From NCBI GenBank assembly GCA_934309345.1, contig CAKRDD010000002.1, forward strand, positions 62,001 to 126,000: a stretch of DNA of 64,000 nt, written 5' to 3'. Numbering within the stretch: position 1 is the first letter of the stretch; every line of letters begins with the position of its first letter. The notes beneath the pieces are model-generated. The model was not told where the DNA came from. It saw nothing but the letters and a program-made list of their open reading frames with translations, and ran no database searches. This document shows, piece after piece, positions 8,969 to 15,779 of the stretch. The DNA is from an uncultured Mediterraneibacter sp. (GTDB taxonomy: Bacteria > Bacillota > Clostridia > Lachnospirales > Lachnospiraceae). A program made the translations under genes and the position numbers.

Positions 8969-9463
8969 ATGGCAATTAAAAAGAGATTTCCTTACCGGGC
9001 AGCTCTGGTTGCCTGTAACGGTGGCTGCCGCGCAGCCGGCTCTGAAGACGGTGGATGCAAAGATGGCTGCATCGGATGTGGAGCCTGTATAGAAAAATGT
9101 AAATTCGGCGCGATCTCCATGAATGAATATGGCGTTGCCGAAGTAGATGAAGAAAAATGTATTGCCTGTGGACAGTGTGCAAAAGTCTGTCCACAGAATC
9201 TGATCAAGATTCACGAATGTGCAAACTACATTGTAGTAAAATGCTCCAACAAAGAAAAAGGAGCTGTTGCACGTAAGCAGTGTGAAGTCAGTTGTATCGG
9301 ATGCGGTATCTGTGAAAAGACATGTACTGCAGGTGCAATTCATGTAGAAGATAATTGCGCAGTAATCCAGGAAGACATCTGCTTAAGCTGTGGAATGTGC
9401 TCTGTAAAATGTCCAAGACATGTAATCCATGATCTCCGCGGAGTATTTACAGCAGTAAGATAA
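8969..9463 (+). CDS. RnfB-like polyferredoxin (several [4Fe-4S] motifs)
   Basis: 164 residues. Three or more CxxCxxCxxxC clusters are visible: CIGCGACIEKC, CIACGQCAKVCP, CIGCGICEKTC and CLSCGMCSVKCP. The order and spacers, including the VVKCSNKEKG-type linker between cluster pairs, match the ferredoxin domain of RnfB, but the RnfB membrane anchor and N-terminal Fe-S domain are missing. It starts 2 bases after the hydroxylase stop, so the two are almost certainly co-translated. It probably carries electrons from the hydroxylase in place of the missing FAD subunit (inference). A strong terminator follows. Confidence 0.85.
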   Translation: MAIKKRFPYRAALVACNGGCRAAGSEDGGCKDGCIGCGACIEKCKFGAISMNEYGVAEVDEEKCIACGQCAKVCPQNLIKIHECANYIVVKCSNKEKGAVARKQCEVSCIGCGICEKTCTAGAIHVEDNCAVIQEDICLSCGMCSVKCPRHVIHDLRGVFTAVR

Positions 9464-9468
9464 TACAC

Positions 9469-9533
9469 AAAAGCTATCGACTACGATAACAACACAGATA
9501 TGTGTTAAGTTATTGTAATCGATAGCTTTTTTC
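9469..9533. terminator. long-hairpin terminator between convergent genes
   Basis: AAAAGCTATCGA (9469-9480) pairs with TCGATAGCTTTT (9519-9530), followed by TT. Within it TACGATAACAACACA pairs imperfectly with TGTGTTAAGTTATTGTA around the loop GATA. The A-rich 5' flank allows termination from both sides. Confidence 0.85.
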
Positions 9534-9535
9534 AT

Positions 9536-10663
9536 CTACTCATCTTCATCCAGAAACTCAATATCATCATCGTCATCAAGATAATCTAAATCATCCTGAT
9601 CATCTAAATCACCCATATCGTCTAAGTCATCCAGATCATCTAAGTCATCCAAATCTTCTAAGTCATCCAAATCTTCTAAGTCATCCAAATCTTTTAAGTC
9701 ATCCGGATCTTCATCAAAATCATAATCTTCTGTCGCATCTGCCTCATCAGCAGTCACTTCAATTTCGACGTCTTCCTCCCAGTCTTCCTCGTCCACATCA
9801 AACTTCTCTTCTTTAAAGTTCTCCACTTCATCTTCTTCCAGATCATCCTCAAGATCATCAAATTCATCCATGCTGACAACCGTTGTGCCCTTGTCTTCTT
9901 TCAGGACATTCTCCGGAAGACTCTCCATGATCTCATCCAGCTCATCAAAATCATCCAGATTCTCAACCAGTGCCCTTGCCTTCTCGACTTCATTTTCTGT
10001 AGAGTGTTCTTCACGGATTTCTGCAGCTTTCAGTAAATTCTTTTTCTTACGTTTTCCGGATTCCAGAATAAGCTGGATCCAAATACTAAGTGCACCAATC
10101 GCAACACAAAGTGCCACATGGATCATTCCGTTTTTATACGGCTGCAGATAAAAAATACTGCTGCCCGCTGCCATTGCTCCAAATACAGAGGAAGAAGCAA
10201 TCAGCATAAAGTTATGAAACTTAATAGAAAGCAATGCACACACAAGACCAATTCCCGCGCAGATTCCATACATGATAAGATTCTGTGGTTTCATCAGATG
10301 TACGCTGACAACAAAGACAAGTACAGCTACTGTCACAAATCCACCAATCTGCTTCTTCCACGCACCAAGCACCGCTAATACAAGTCCCACACCTGCTCCT
10401 GCCGCCAATGCGATCGTCTGATCCAGTCCCGCAATTACTCCGACTGCAATTCCAGCTGCACATCCTGCTGACAAACCTGCGATCACAGACCAGAAACGTA
10501 CCAGCTTCAATCCGGTCAGACATAACAGTACTGCTCCGACCGTTATAACAATCAGAGAGATAAATTCCATCTGACTCAAATGATGACTGCTTTCATTAAG
10601 TCCCGCCAGAACAACATCCAGGTCAAAATTCAGAATTGTATCAATCATATCATTTACATTCAT
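9536..10663 (-). CDS. multi-pass membrane protein with long Asp/Leu-rich acidic tail
   Basis: 375 residues. About seven hydrophobic segments occupy residues 33-205, with glycine- and alanine-rich helices like DUF4203/TMEM198-type proteins. After a basic GKRKKKN junction, the last 160 residues are overwhelmingly Asp, Glu and Leu, ending in about eight six-residue units of the DLDDLE kind. The tail has the profile of a disordered polyanion or Ca2+-binding segment. No catalytic motif is seen, and the function is unknown. It stands alone, convergent with the polyferredoxin gene and divergent from asnA. Confidence 0.7.
   Translation of the reverse strand: MNVNDMIDTILNFDLDVVLAGLNESSHHLSQMEFISLIVITVGAVLLCLTGLKLVRFWSVIAGLSAGCAAGIAVGVIAGLDQTIALAAGAGVGLVLAVLGAWKKQIGGFVTVAVLVFVVSVHLMKPQNLIMYGICAGIGLVCALLSIKFHNFMLIASSSVFGAMAAGSSIFYLQPYKNGMIHVALCVAIGALSIWIQLILESGKRKKKNLLKAAEIREEHSTENEVEKARALVENLDDFDELDEIMESLPENVLKEDKGTTVVSMDEFDDLEDDLEEDEVENFKEEKFDVDEEDWEEDVEIEVTADEADATEDYDFDEDPDDLKDLDDLEDLDDLEDLDDLDDLDDLDDMGDLDDQDDLDYLDDDDDIEFLDEDE
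9584..9714 (-). repeat. 18-bp tandem repeats coding for DLDDLE/DLDDLD
   Basis: A near-perfect 18-bp period, with minus-strand units of the GATTTGGATGACTTAGAA type, runs through the 3' end of the membrane protein gene. Several adjacent copies are identical at DNA level, unlike the 39-bp repeats at 5043, which suggests recent expansion. Copy changes would keep the frame. Confidence 0.8.
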
Positions 10664-10755
10664 TATTACACCTTCGTCCCTTACTATTTATTACTCACTA
10701 CTGCTCATTTTAGCAACTTTTTTTGCTGATTACAAGTGTTCATTTCACCTTTCCA

Positions 10756-10784
10756 TTGACTTCTTATTCTTCTCCACTTAAAAT
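10756..10784 (+). promoter_or_regulatory. sigma-A promoter for asnA
   Basis: TTGACT (10756-10761), a 17-base spacer, then TAAAAT (10779-10784). The expected transcript start is near 10791, giving a leader of about 65 bases. Confidence 0.75.
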
Positions 10785-10790
10785 AGAAGA

Positions 10791-10840
10791 GAAATGCTAT
10801 TGCCGGCCGCTTATTACCGCGACCAGCAATGAAATGCTAT
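10791..10840 (+). promoter_or_regulatory. asnA leader: hairpin bracketed by a 10-bp direct repeat
   Basis: GAAATGCTAT occurs at 10791-10800 and again at 10831-10840, the second copy abutting the ribosome binding site ATAAAGGAG. Between them TTGCCGGCCGC can pair with GCGACCAGCAA with two mismatches around the loop TTATTACC. The second copy is close enough to the ribosome binding site for alternative structures to matter. No T-box sequence is present. Confidence 0.4.
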
Positions 10841-10855
10841 ATAAAGGAGTTTATT

Positions 10856-11866
10856 ATGGAACAATTAAAAATACCTGCCGGCTATCATTCTCCTCTCACA
10901 ATTCGTGAGACAGAGGTAGCCATCAAAGAAGTGAAAGACCACTTCGAGCGTGCTCTTGCAAAGAATCTCCACCTGACACGAGTGTCAGCACCATTGTTTG
11001 TCCGTCCGGAATCCGGTCTGAATGATAACTTAAACGGTGTGGAACGTCCGGTTTCCTTTGACATAAAAGAACAGGATGGTTCTGTTGCAGAGATCGTTCA
11101 TTCTCTTGCAAAATGGAAGAGATATGCATTGAAGAATTATAATTTCCATTCCGGCGAAGGACTTTACACAGATATGAGTGCGATACGCCGTGATGAAGAT
11201 ACAGACAACATCCACTCCCTGTATGTCGACCAGTGGGACTGGGAAAAAGTAATCTCTAAAGAAGAACGTAACACAGAGACACTTCAGTACACTGTCCGCA
11301 AAGTCTACCGGGCACTGAAAGACACAGAAGAGTACATTTCCAGACGTTACAATTATATTGATCCTCTTCTTCCTGATGATATCTTTTTCATCACCACACA
11401 GGAGCTGGAAGACCTTTATCCGGATCTCACTACCAAAGAACGTGAAAAGGCAATTGCAAAAGAAAAAGGCGCTGTGTTTATCTCCAAGATCGGCGGCGTA
11501 CTCGCTTCCGGTGAAAGACATGACGGTCGTGCACCGGACTACGACGACTGGGAGCTGAACGGTGACATTATCGTTTATTATCCGGTTCTCGACATCGGTC
11601 TTGAGCTCTCTTCTATGGGAATCCGTGTTGACGAAGACTCATTAAAGGCACAGCTCAAAGAAGCCGGATGCGAAGATCGTGCAGAACTTCCATTCCAGAA
11701 GGCACTGCTGAACGGCGAGCTTCCATATACAGTCGGCGGCGGTATCGGACAGTCCCGTATCTGCATGTATTACTTAAGAAAGGCTCATATCGGTGAAGTA
11801 CAGTCTTCCCTCTGGCCTGAAAATGTAGTTGAAGCTGCTGCTGATGCCGGCATCCATCTTCTCTAA
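10856..11866 (+). CDS. asnA: aspartate--ammonia ligase (asparagine synthetase A)
   Basis: 336 residues from the ATG at 10856, which follows AAAGGAG by 6 bases. An upstream in-frame ATG at 10829 has no ribosome binding site. The enzyme makes asparagine from aspartate, ammonia and ATP, and has a class II aminoacyl-tRNA synthetase fold. Family blocks seen include LNGVERPVSFDIK, SLAKWKRYALKNY, the SLYVDQWDWEKVI region, and the C-terminal GGGIGQSRICMY with the class II arginine. Length matches E. coli AsnA (330). It has its own promoter and terminator. The aspartate aminotransferase 900 bases away could supply its substrate. Confidence 0.96.
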   Translation: MEQLKIPAGYHSPLTIRETEVAIKEVKDHFERALAKNLHLTRVSAPLFVRPESGLNDNLNGVERPVSFDIKEQDGSVAEIVHSLAKWKRYALKNYNFHSGEGLYTDMSAIRRDEDTDNIHSLYVDQWDWEKVISKEERNTETLQYTVRKVYRALKDTEEYISRRYNYIDPLLPDDIFFITTQELEDLYPDLTTKEREKAIAKEKGAVFISKIGGVLASGERHDGRAPDYDDWELNGDIIVYYPVLDIGLELSSMGIRVDEDSLKAQLKEAGCEDRAELPFQKALLNGELPYTVGGGIGQSRICMYYLRKAHIGEVQSSLWPENVVEAAADAGIHLL

Positions 11867-11895
11867 ACATAAAACAGACCAGCCGATTATATGAC

Positions 11896-11955
11896 AAAAA
11901 GCAGATTCGAATTCTACCGGAGCACCTCTCCTTTGAATCCGAATCTGCTTTTTTA
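11896..11955. terminator. bidirectional terminator between asnA and the HAD gene
   Basis: AAAAAGCAGATTCG (11896-11909) pairs with CGAATCTGCTTTTT (11940-11953). The A run on the left and T run on the right suit both convergent genes. Confidence 0.85.
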
Positions 11956-11963
11956 TTCTCCTC

Positions 11964-12653
11964 TTATTCTACAATCAGCAGCTGTTCCTTCTCTTCCTCT
12001 GACACCCTGTTCCAAAAAACATTAAAATCATCAAATTCTGGCAAATAGATATCCGCCGTATTCCAGATCTGTGCCAGGTTCTTGTCATTTGCCTTATCAT
12101 AAACTGCTACTGTCTTAAATCCCGCATGCTTTGCCGTCCTCAGAGCCTGATAAGTATCTTCAAACACCCATGTCTGTTCCGGCTCCGTATCCAGCTGCAA
12201 AAGTGCCGCAAAATAAATATCCGGCTGATCCTTACCGCTTCCGATCTCAGATGCTGTAAAAACCCCCTGAAAATAAGGCAATACCTTCAATCTGCTCAGA
12301 GCCGCTTCTGCATTCTTCCGGTCACCGGTTGTTGCGATCACCATAGGAATCTTCCGCTCTCTGAATTCCTCCAGGTACTGACGAACCCCTTCTTTCAGTG
12401 GAACTCGCTTTGCATAATAATCTTCCACTTCCTTATTCAACCCCTGTACAACCTCTTCCACTGTCTTCTCCAGATTATAATGTGAGATCAGATAATCCGC
12501 TGCCTCTTCCAGACTCATCTCAAACAATGTCTCCCCAAGGTTCTTCTCAGCCTCAATTCCCAAATGATCCAGATACAATTCTCCAAGATTCTCCCAGACA
12601 GGCATGGAATTGAGAAGGACACCATCTACGTCAAATATTACACCTTTTATCAT
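11964..12653 (-). CDS. HAD-superfamily phosphatase, beta-phosphoglucomutase-like
   Basis: 229 residues. Motif I is FDVDGVLLNSM at about 7-17, with the nucleophile Asp and the general acid Asp two residues on. Motif II ATTGDR is at about 108-113. The motif III Lys lies in the GSGKDQPD segment, and motif IV is FEDTYQALRTA. An alpha-helical cap lies between motifs I and II (subclass IA). Such enzymes dephosphorylate or isomerise sugar phosphates or similar small molecules; the substrate cannot be read from sequence. The aspartate aminotransferase gene upstream has its own terminator, so this gene is probably transcribed separately. Confidence 0.85.
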   Translation of the reverse strand: MIKGVIFDVDGVLLNSMPVWENLGELYLDHLGIEAEKNLGETLFEMSLEEAADYLISHYNLEKTVEEVVQGLNKEVEDYYAKRVPLKEGVRQYLEEFRERKIPMVIATTGDRKNAEAALSRLKVLPYFQGVFTASEIGSGKDQPDIYFAALLQLDTEPEQTWVFEDTYQALRTAKHAGFKTVAVYDKANDKNLAQIWNTADIYLPEFDDFNVFWNRVSEEEKEQLLIVE

Positions 12654-12717
12654 GTCATTCCTCTTTTCTGCTATGCACTACATTATAGTCTCCCTGGAAA
12701 CACATGTCAACCACCAG

Positions 12718-12764
12718 AAAAAGACCTTTTGCCAGCAGTTCACCCACTTACAAAAGGTCTTTAT
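12718..12764 (-). terminator. terminator of the aspartate aminotransferase gene
   Basis: AAAGACCTTTTG (12720-12731) pairs with CAAAAGGTCTTT (12751-12762) with a 19-base loop. On the minus strand the stem is followed by TTTTT-rich sequence. Confidence 0.8.
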
Positions 12765-12777
12765 AAAATGCTGTTAT

Positions 12778-14064
12778 TTATTTTGTCTCAAGGATCTTAT
12801 CAACACTTGCCAGTTTTACACTCAATACAAATACTTCTGCGGCAACTGCAAGTTCTTCCGGTGTCGGATAAGACGGTGCAATACGGATATTGCTGTCATG
12901 CGGATCTTTTCCATAAGGGAATGTTGCTCCCGCTCCTGTCATAACAACGCCTGCTTCTTTTGCCTTTGCAACGATTGCTTTCGCACATCCATCCAGTGCA
13001 TCAAAAGAAATAAAGTATCCGCCACGAGGTGCAATCCAGGATCCGATCTCAAGTCCACCAAGTTCTCTTTCAAGAACCTCAAGAACAGCCTCGAACTTCG
13101 GGCGCAGGATGTCTGCATGTTTCTTCATATGTTCTACGATTCCGTGAATATCTTTGAAAAATCTTACATGACGCAGCTGATTTACCTTATCATGTCCGAT
13201 CGTCTGAACACGCATTGTACTTCTGATGTCATTCAAGTTTGCATCAGATGCAGCTACTGCTGCAATTCCTGATCCTGGGAAACTGATCTTGGATGTAGAA
13301 GAGAACTTATAAACCATATCCGGGTTACCTGCCTTCTTACACTCCATCAGGATCTCAATCAGATAATCCTGCTTATCTTCATATAAATGATGTACACAGT
13401 AAGCATTATCCCAGAAGATACGGAAATCTTCTGCTGCCGGCTTCAGGTTCGCGAAACGGAACACTGTCTCGTCTGAATATGTGATTCCCTGTGGGTTAGA
13501 GTACTTCGGTACACACCAGATTCCCTTGATTGCCGGATCACTGCTTACAAGCTTCTCAACCATATCCATATCCGGTCCTGTTGATGTCATCGGTACATTG
13601 ATCATCTCAATTCCGAAATGCTCTGTAATCGCGAAATGTCTGTCATATCCTGGAACCGGACATAAGAATTTCACCTTATCAAGCTTGCACCATGGAGTAC
13701 TTCCCATGATACCATGTGTCATTGCACGTGCTACTGTATCATACATCACATTCAGACTTGAGTTTCCGAAAATGATCACGTTATCTTTCGGAACTTCCAT
13801 CATATCTGCAAGAAGCTGTTTTGCTTCATCAATTCCATCAAGTCCGCCATAGTTACGGCAGTCAACACCATCTTCACAAGTAAGATCAACACCACTTGTC
13901 AGTGTATCCATCATCCCCATTGACAGATTCAGCTGGTCTGCTGACGGTTTTCCTCTGGACATATCCAGTTTCAGACCTTTTGCCTTCACTTCTTCAAACT
14001 GCGCCTCCAGGCTACTCTTTAATTCCAATAACTCTTCTTTGCTCAAATCTTTATATGCAGTCAT
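12778..14064 (-). CDS. PLP-dependent aspartate aminotransferase, class I/II fold (type Ic)
   Basis: 428 residues. The N-terminus (AKGLKLDMSRGKPSADQLN) and overall length match the Corynebacterium-type aspartate aminotransferases (Asp_aminotransf, PF12897), formerly mislabelled as MocR-like. The Schiff-base lysine is in KFSSTSKISFPGSG at about residue 260. Upstream are PLP-contact segments IWDNAYCVHHL (with the Asp) and PKYSNPQGITYS. It would interconvert oxaloacetate/glutamate and aspartate/2-oxoglutarate in the cytosol, connecting gltBD with asnA. The start at 14064 follows the ribosome binding site GGAGGATT. It is monocistronic. Confidence 0.88.
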   Translation of the reverse strand: MTAYKDLSKEELLELKSSLEAQFEEVKAKGLKLDMSRGKPSADQLNLSMGMMDTLTSGVDLTCEDGVDCRNYGGLDGIDEAKQLLADMMEVPKDNVIIFGNSSLNVMYDTVARAMTHGIMGSTPWCKLDKVKFLCPVPGYDRHFAITEHFGIEMINVPMTSTGPDMDMVEKLVSSDPAIKGIWCVPKYSNPQGITYSDETVFRFANLKPAAEDFRIFWDNAYCVHHLYEDKQDYLIEILMECKKAGNPDMVYKFSSTSKISFPGSGIAAVAASDANLNDIRSTMRVQTIGHDKVNQLRHVRFFKDIHGIVEHMKKHADILRPKFEAVLEVLERELGGLEIGSWIAPRGGYFISFDALDGCAKAIVAKAKEAGVVMTGAGATFPYGKDPHDSNIRIAPSYPTPEELAVAAEVFVLSVKLASVDKILETK

Positions 14065-14216
14065 TGCAGGAATCCTCCACTTTCTTTATTTTCTTACGCT
14101 GTTTGTTATTGTATATAATTTTTGACATTTCGTCAATGGGTCCTTGCATTCTTTTTCACTTTTTTTCATTTTTTTGCTTTTTTATTACTATTTTTGCATT
14201 TTATTGGTTTTTTTCA

Positions 14217-14416
14217 TTCATTTTCATCTCTTCCCCTGCTTCCATTCTCGGAATGCATGATATTCAGGCATATACTTCATGTAAAAGCGGTATCAAAGGA
14301 CTTAAGAGAAGGACCTTGAAATGGCTGCTGCTTTCCTTTGCTCTGATGCAGCACGATTTATTAGTGGAATTGACCTTGTTGTAGATGGTGGAATCAGTAG
14401 TTCGTTCTTATTGTAA
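14217..14416 (+). pseudogene. relic of a short-chain dehydrogenase/reductase (internal deletion)
   Basis: Reading frame 14217-14311 encodes FIFISSPASILG, then MHDIQAYTSCKSGIKGLK. This is the classical SDR active site: catalytic Ser, 12 residues, then Tyr-x3-Lys. In a different frame, 14318-14416 encodes the SDR C-terminus, EMAAAFLCSDAARFISG followed by IDLVVDGGISS, ending in TAA. The roughly 50-60 residues that normally lie between (the PG...T loop) are gone, the frame is broken, and the N-terminal Rossmann half is absent (upstream is T-rich low-complexity DNA). It is clearly non-functional. Confidence 0.85.
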
Positions 14417-14445
14417 AATAAACACAGACTTTAGCTCGTTGTTCG

Positions 14446-14503
14446 CATAAATCAAAAAGGAATTTTCAAGTAATCAAATGAAAATTCCTTTTTGGTTTAT
14501 GTA
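14446..14503. terminator. long hairpin between the two relics, terminator-like
   Basis: The 23-base arms 14446-14468 and 14479-14501 pair with one mismatch around a 10-base loop. Each arm contains A5/T5 runs, so it could terminate in either direction. It follows the SDR relic by 30 bases and may be its original terminator. Its right-hand flank (ATTCCTTTTT..TTATGTACATT) resembles that of the hairpin at 15692. Confidence 0.65.
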
Positions 14504-14505
14504 CA

Positions 14506-14650
14506 TTATTTGCTTTTATCTTTCTCTATACATTTATCTTGATCTTTCACGCGTTTTCTAAGCATGGTTAGTTCCTTCAGGAATCCCTAATTCTTTAGTG
14601 GCTTTGGCACCACCGATTTCTTTTAAGAGGTCATCCTCCTTGCGAGGCTA
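14506..14650 (-). pseudogene. relic of an IS3-family transposase OrfA
   Basis: On the minus strand, 14650-14566 encodes PRKEDDLLKEIGGAKATKEL followed by GIPEGT. This is the helix-turn-helix end of an IS3-type OrfA, normally followed by a Trp-Leu-Lys stretch. A stop follows, and a new frame from 14565 encodes MLRKRVKDQDKCIEK, which matches the leucine-zipper part of OrfA (LRKxVKxQDKEIxxLK). The residues between are deleted, and both ends and all of orfB are missing. No terminal inverted repeats were found. It is a remnant of a once-inserted element. Confidence 0.7.
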
Positions 14651-14894
14651 CGAATTGAAATAATTTTGGTGGGCATAATGAAGCAAGAAGTTCTGAATAT
14701 TATTGAGTTTGAGACATATGTAGAAAAGTTTTGATAAAAAAATAAAACTGTAGGGTAGACAAACGATTCAAAAATTTGTATTCTTTTCTTAAAAAGATAA
14801 CACTATATATTTTAAATTACAGCGAATCAGATTCTTATGATATGAAAAATGGAATTGAAAACAGCAATGCCATGTGAAGGAGGATATATTATCC
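14651..14894. other. AT-rich spacer before the C39-like gene, no intact gene seen
   Basis: Very AT-rich. The only plus-strand frame is a 19-codon piece from 14678 (MKQEVLNIIEFE) ending at a TGA, which may be another gene fragment. No convincing -35/-10 pair was found for the downstream lipoprotein gene. AT-rich blocks near 14775-14820 could hold a poor promoter. Confidence 0.4.
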
Positions 14895-15629
14895 ATGAAA
14901 ACAATACACGAACATTCGATTTATAAGAGACTTGCTGTCGTGATATGCATCCTCACAAGTATGTTTTTAGTATCATGTAGAGCAGTGGACAAAACTCACA
15001 CAACAAGCCAGATATCAGATCAGAATCTTTATGCCGGAGAAATTCAGGAAGCGGATGTTTTTATTGATATCCCAAATTTACGCCAATACGGAGGCTATAC
15101 ATGTGGAACAACTTGTGTACAGATGTTGATGAACTGGATGTTTCCATATCAGAGCGATCTGAATTTGACTACATATGAAGAAGAACTTGGAACTAGTGAA
15201 GAAGACGGGACACCACCTGAAAATATAGTCACCTATTTTAAAGAAAATAAGATACAGATCCATGAAAAAGAGAAAAGAACCATAAATGATCTGATTTTTG
15301 TTCTGGACCAGGGGCATCCGATGCTGATGTGTATACAGGCATGGACCTCATCAGAGGATGGATATAATACTACAGATTCAGAGGATTCAGAGACGTATTT
15401 AACAGAGGGGCACTGGGTGATCTGTGTTGGTTATCAAAAGCAAAAAAGTGGATATGTATTTTATTTTAATGATCCTGCCTGTGTAGGACATTGTATGATG
15501 GACGAGGATGATCTGGATCAGCGCTGGATTGATATGGATACGAACGGGAAGGTGTACGATCACTATGGAATTGAGATTGCCGAAACTGGTGAATTGTATG
15601 ATCCGGATGGAGTATTTTATTTATCGTGA
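14895..15629 (+). CDS. C39-like cysteine peptidase lipoprotein
   Basis: 244 residues from the ATG at 14895, which follows AAGGAGG by 11 bases; a GTG at 14874 overlaps that site and was rejected. A lipoprotein signal peptide (KRLAVVICILTSMFLVSC) puts the lipobox Cys at about residue 28. The C39-like papain fold follows: QYGGYTCGTTC (oxyanion Gln and nucleophile Cys) at about 64-74, GHWVICVGY (His), and FNDPA (Asn/Asp). The protein would be anchored on the outer face of the membrane. Unlike bacteriocin exporters it has no ABC domain, and no double-glycine peptide was found nearby. The substrate is unknown. It lies beside decayed mobile DNA and looks accessory. Confidence 0.8.
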   Translation: MKTIHEHSIYKRLAVVICILTSMFLVSCRAVDKTHTTSQISDQNLYAGEIQEADVFIDIPNLRQYGGYTCGTTCVQMLMNWMFPYQSDLNLTTYEEELGTSEEDGTPPENIVTYFKENKIQIHEKEKRTINDLIFVLDQGHPMLMCIQAWTSSEDGYNTTDSEDSETYLTEGHWVICVGYQKQKSGYVFYFNDPACVGHCMMDEDDLDQRWIDMDTNGKVYDHYGIEIAETGELYDPDGVFYLS

Positions 15630-15691
15630 AAGTTGTCCTTATTGTAAGGGACGAAGACGCAAGAAACGACTATTTTAATTTTAAAGTGTAA

Positions 15692-15728
15692 AATAAAAAG
15701 GAATCATAATCTGATTCCTTTTTATTAT
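15692..15728. terminator. bidirectional terminator
   Basis: AATAAAAAGGAATCA (15692-15706) pairs perfectly with TGATTCCTTTTTATT (15712-15726) around a 5-base loop. It lies between the convergent C39-like and NlpC/P60 genes. Confidence 0.8.
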
Positions 15729-15779
15729 GTACATTTTCTAATGATTTTAGTGATTTCTATTTTTAAGTTTTAAAGCTTT

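Noticed and set aside
10664..10855. T-box or amino-acid riboswitch before asnA
   Set aside because: No T-box sequence (GGGTGGNACCGCG-like) and too little room; only a short hairpin and a direct repeat are present.
14100..14216. T-rich tract upstream of the SDR relic as a functional element
   Set aside because: It is low-complexity DNA next to the aminotransferase start; no promoter, repeat unit or gene could be defined in it.
15078..15317. Minus-strand frame over the C39-like gene as a second gene
   Set aside because: No ribosome binding site or motif; antisense of a clear plus-strand coding region.
14895..15629. Bacteriocin export/processing system
   Set aside because: No ABC transporter, double-glycine leader peptide or immunity gene found around the C39-like lipoprotein.
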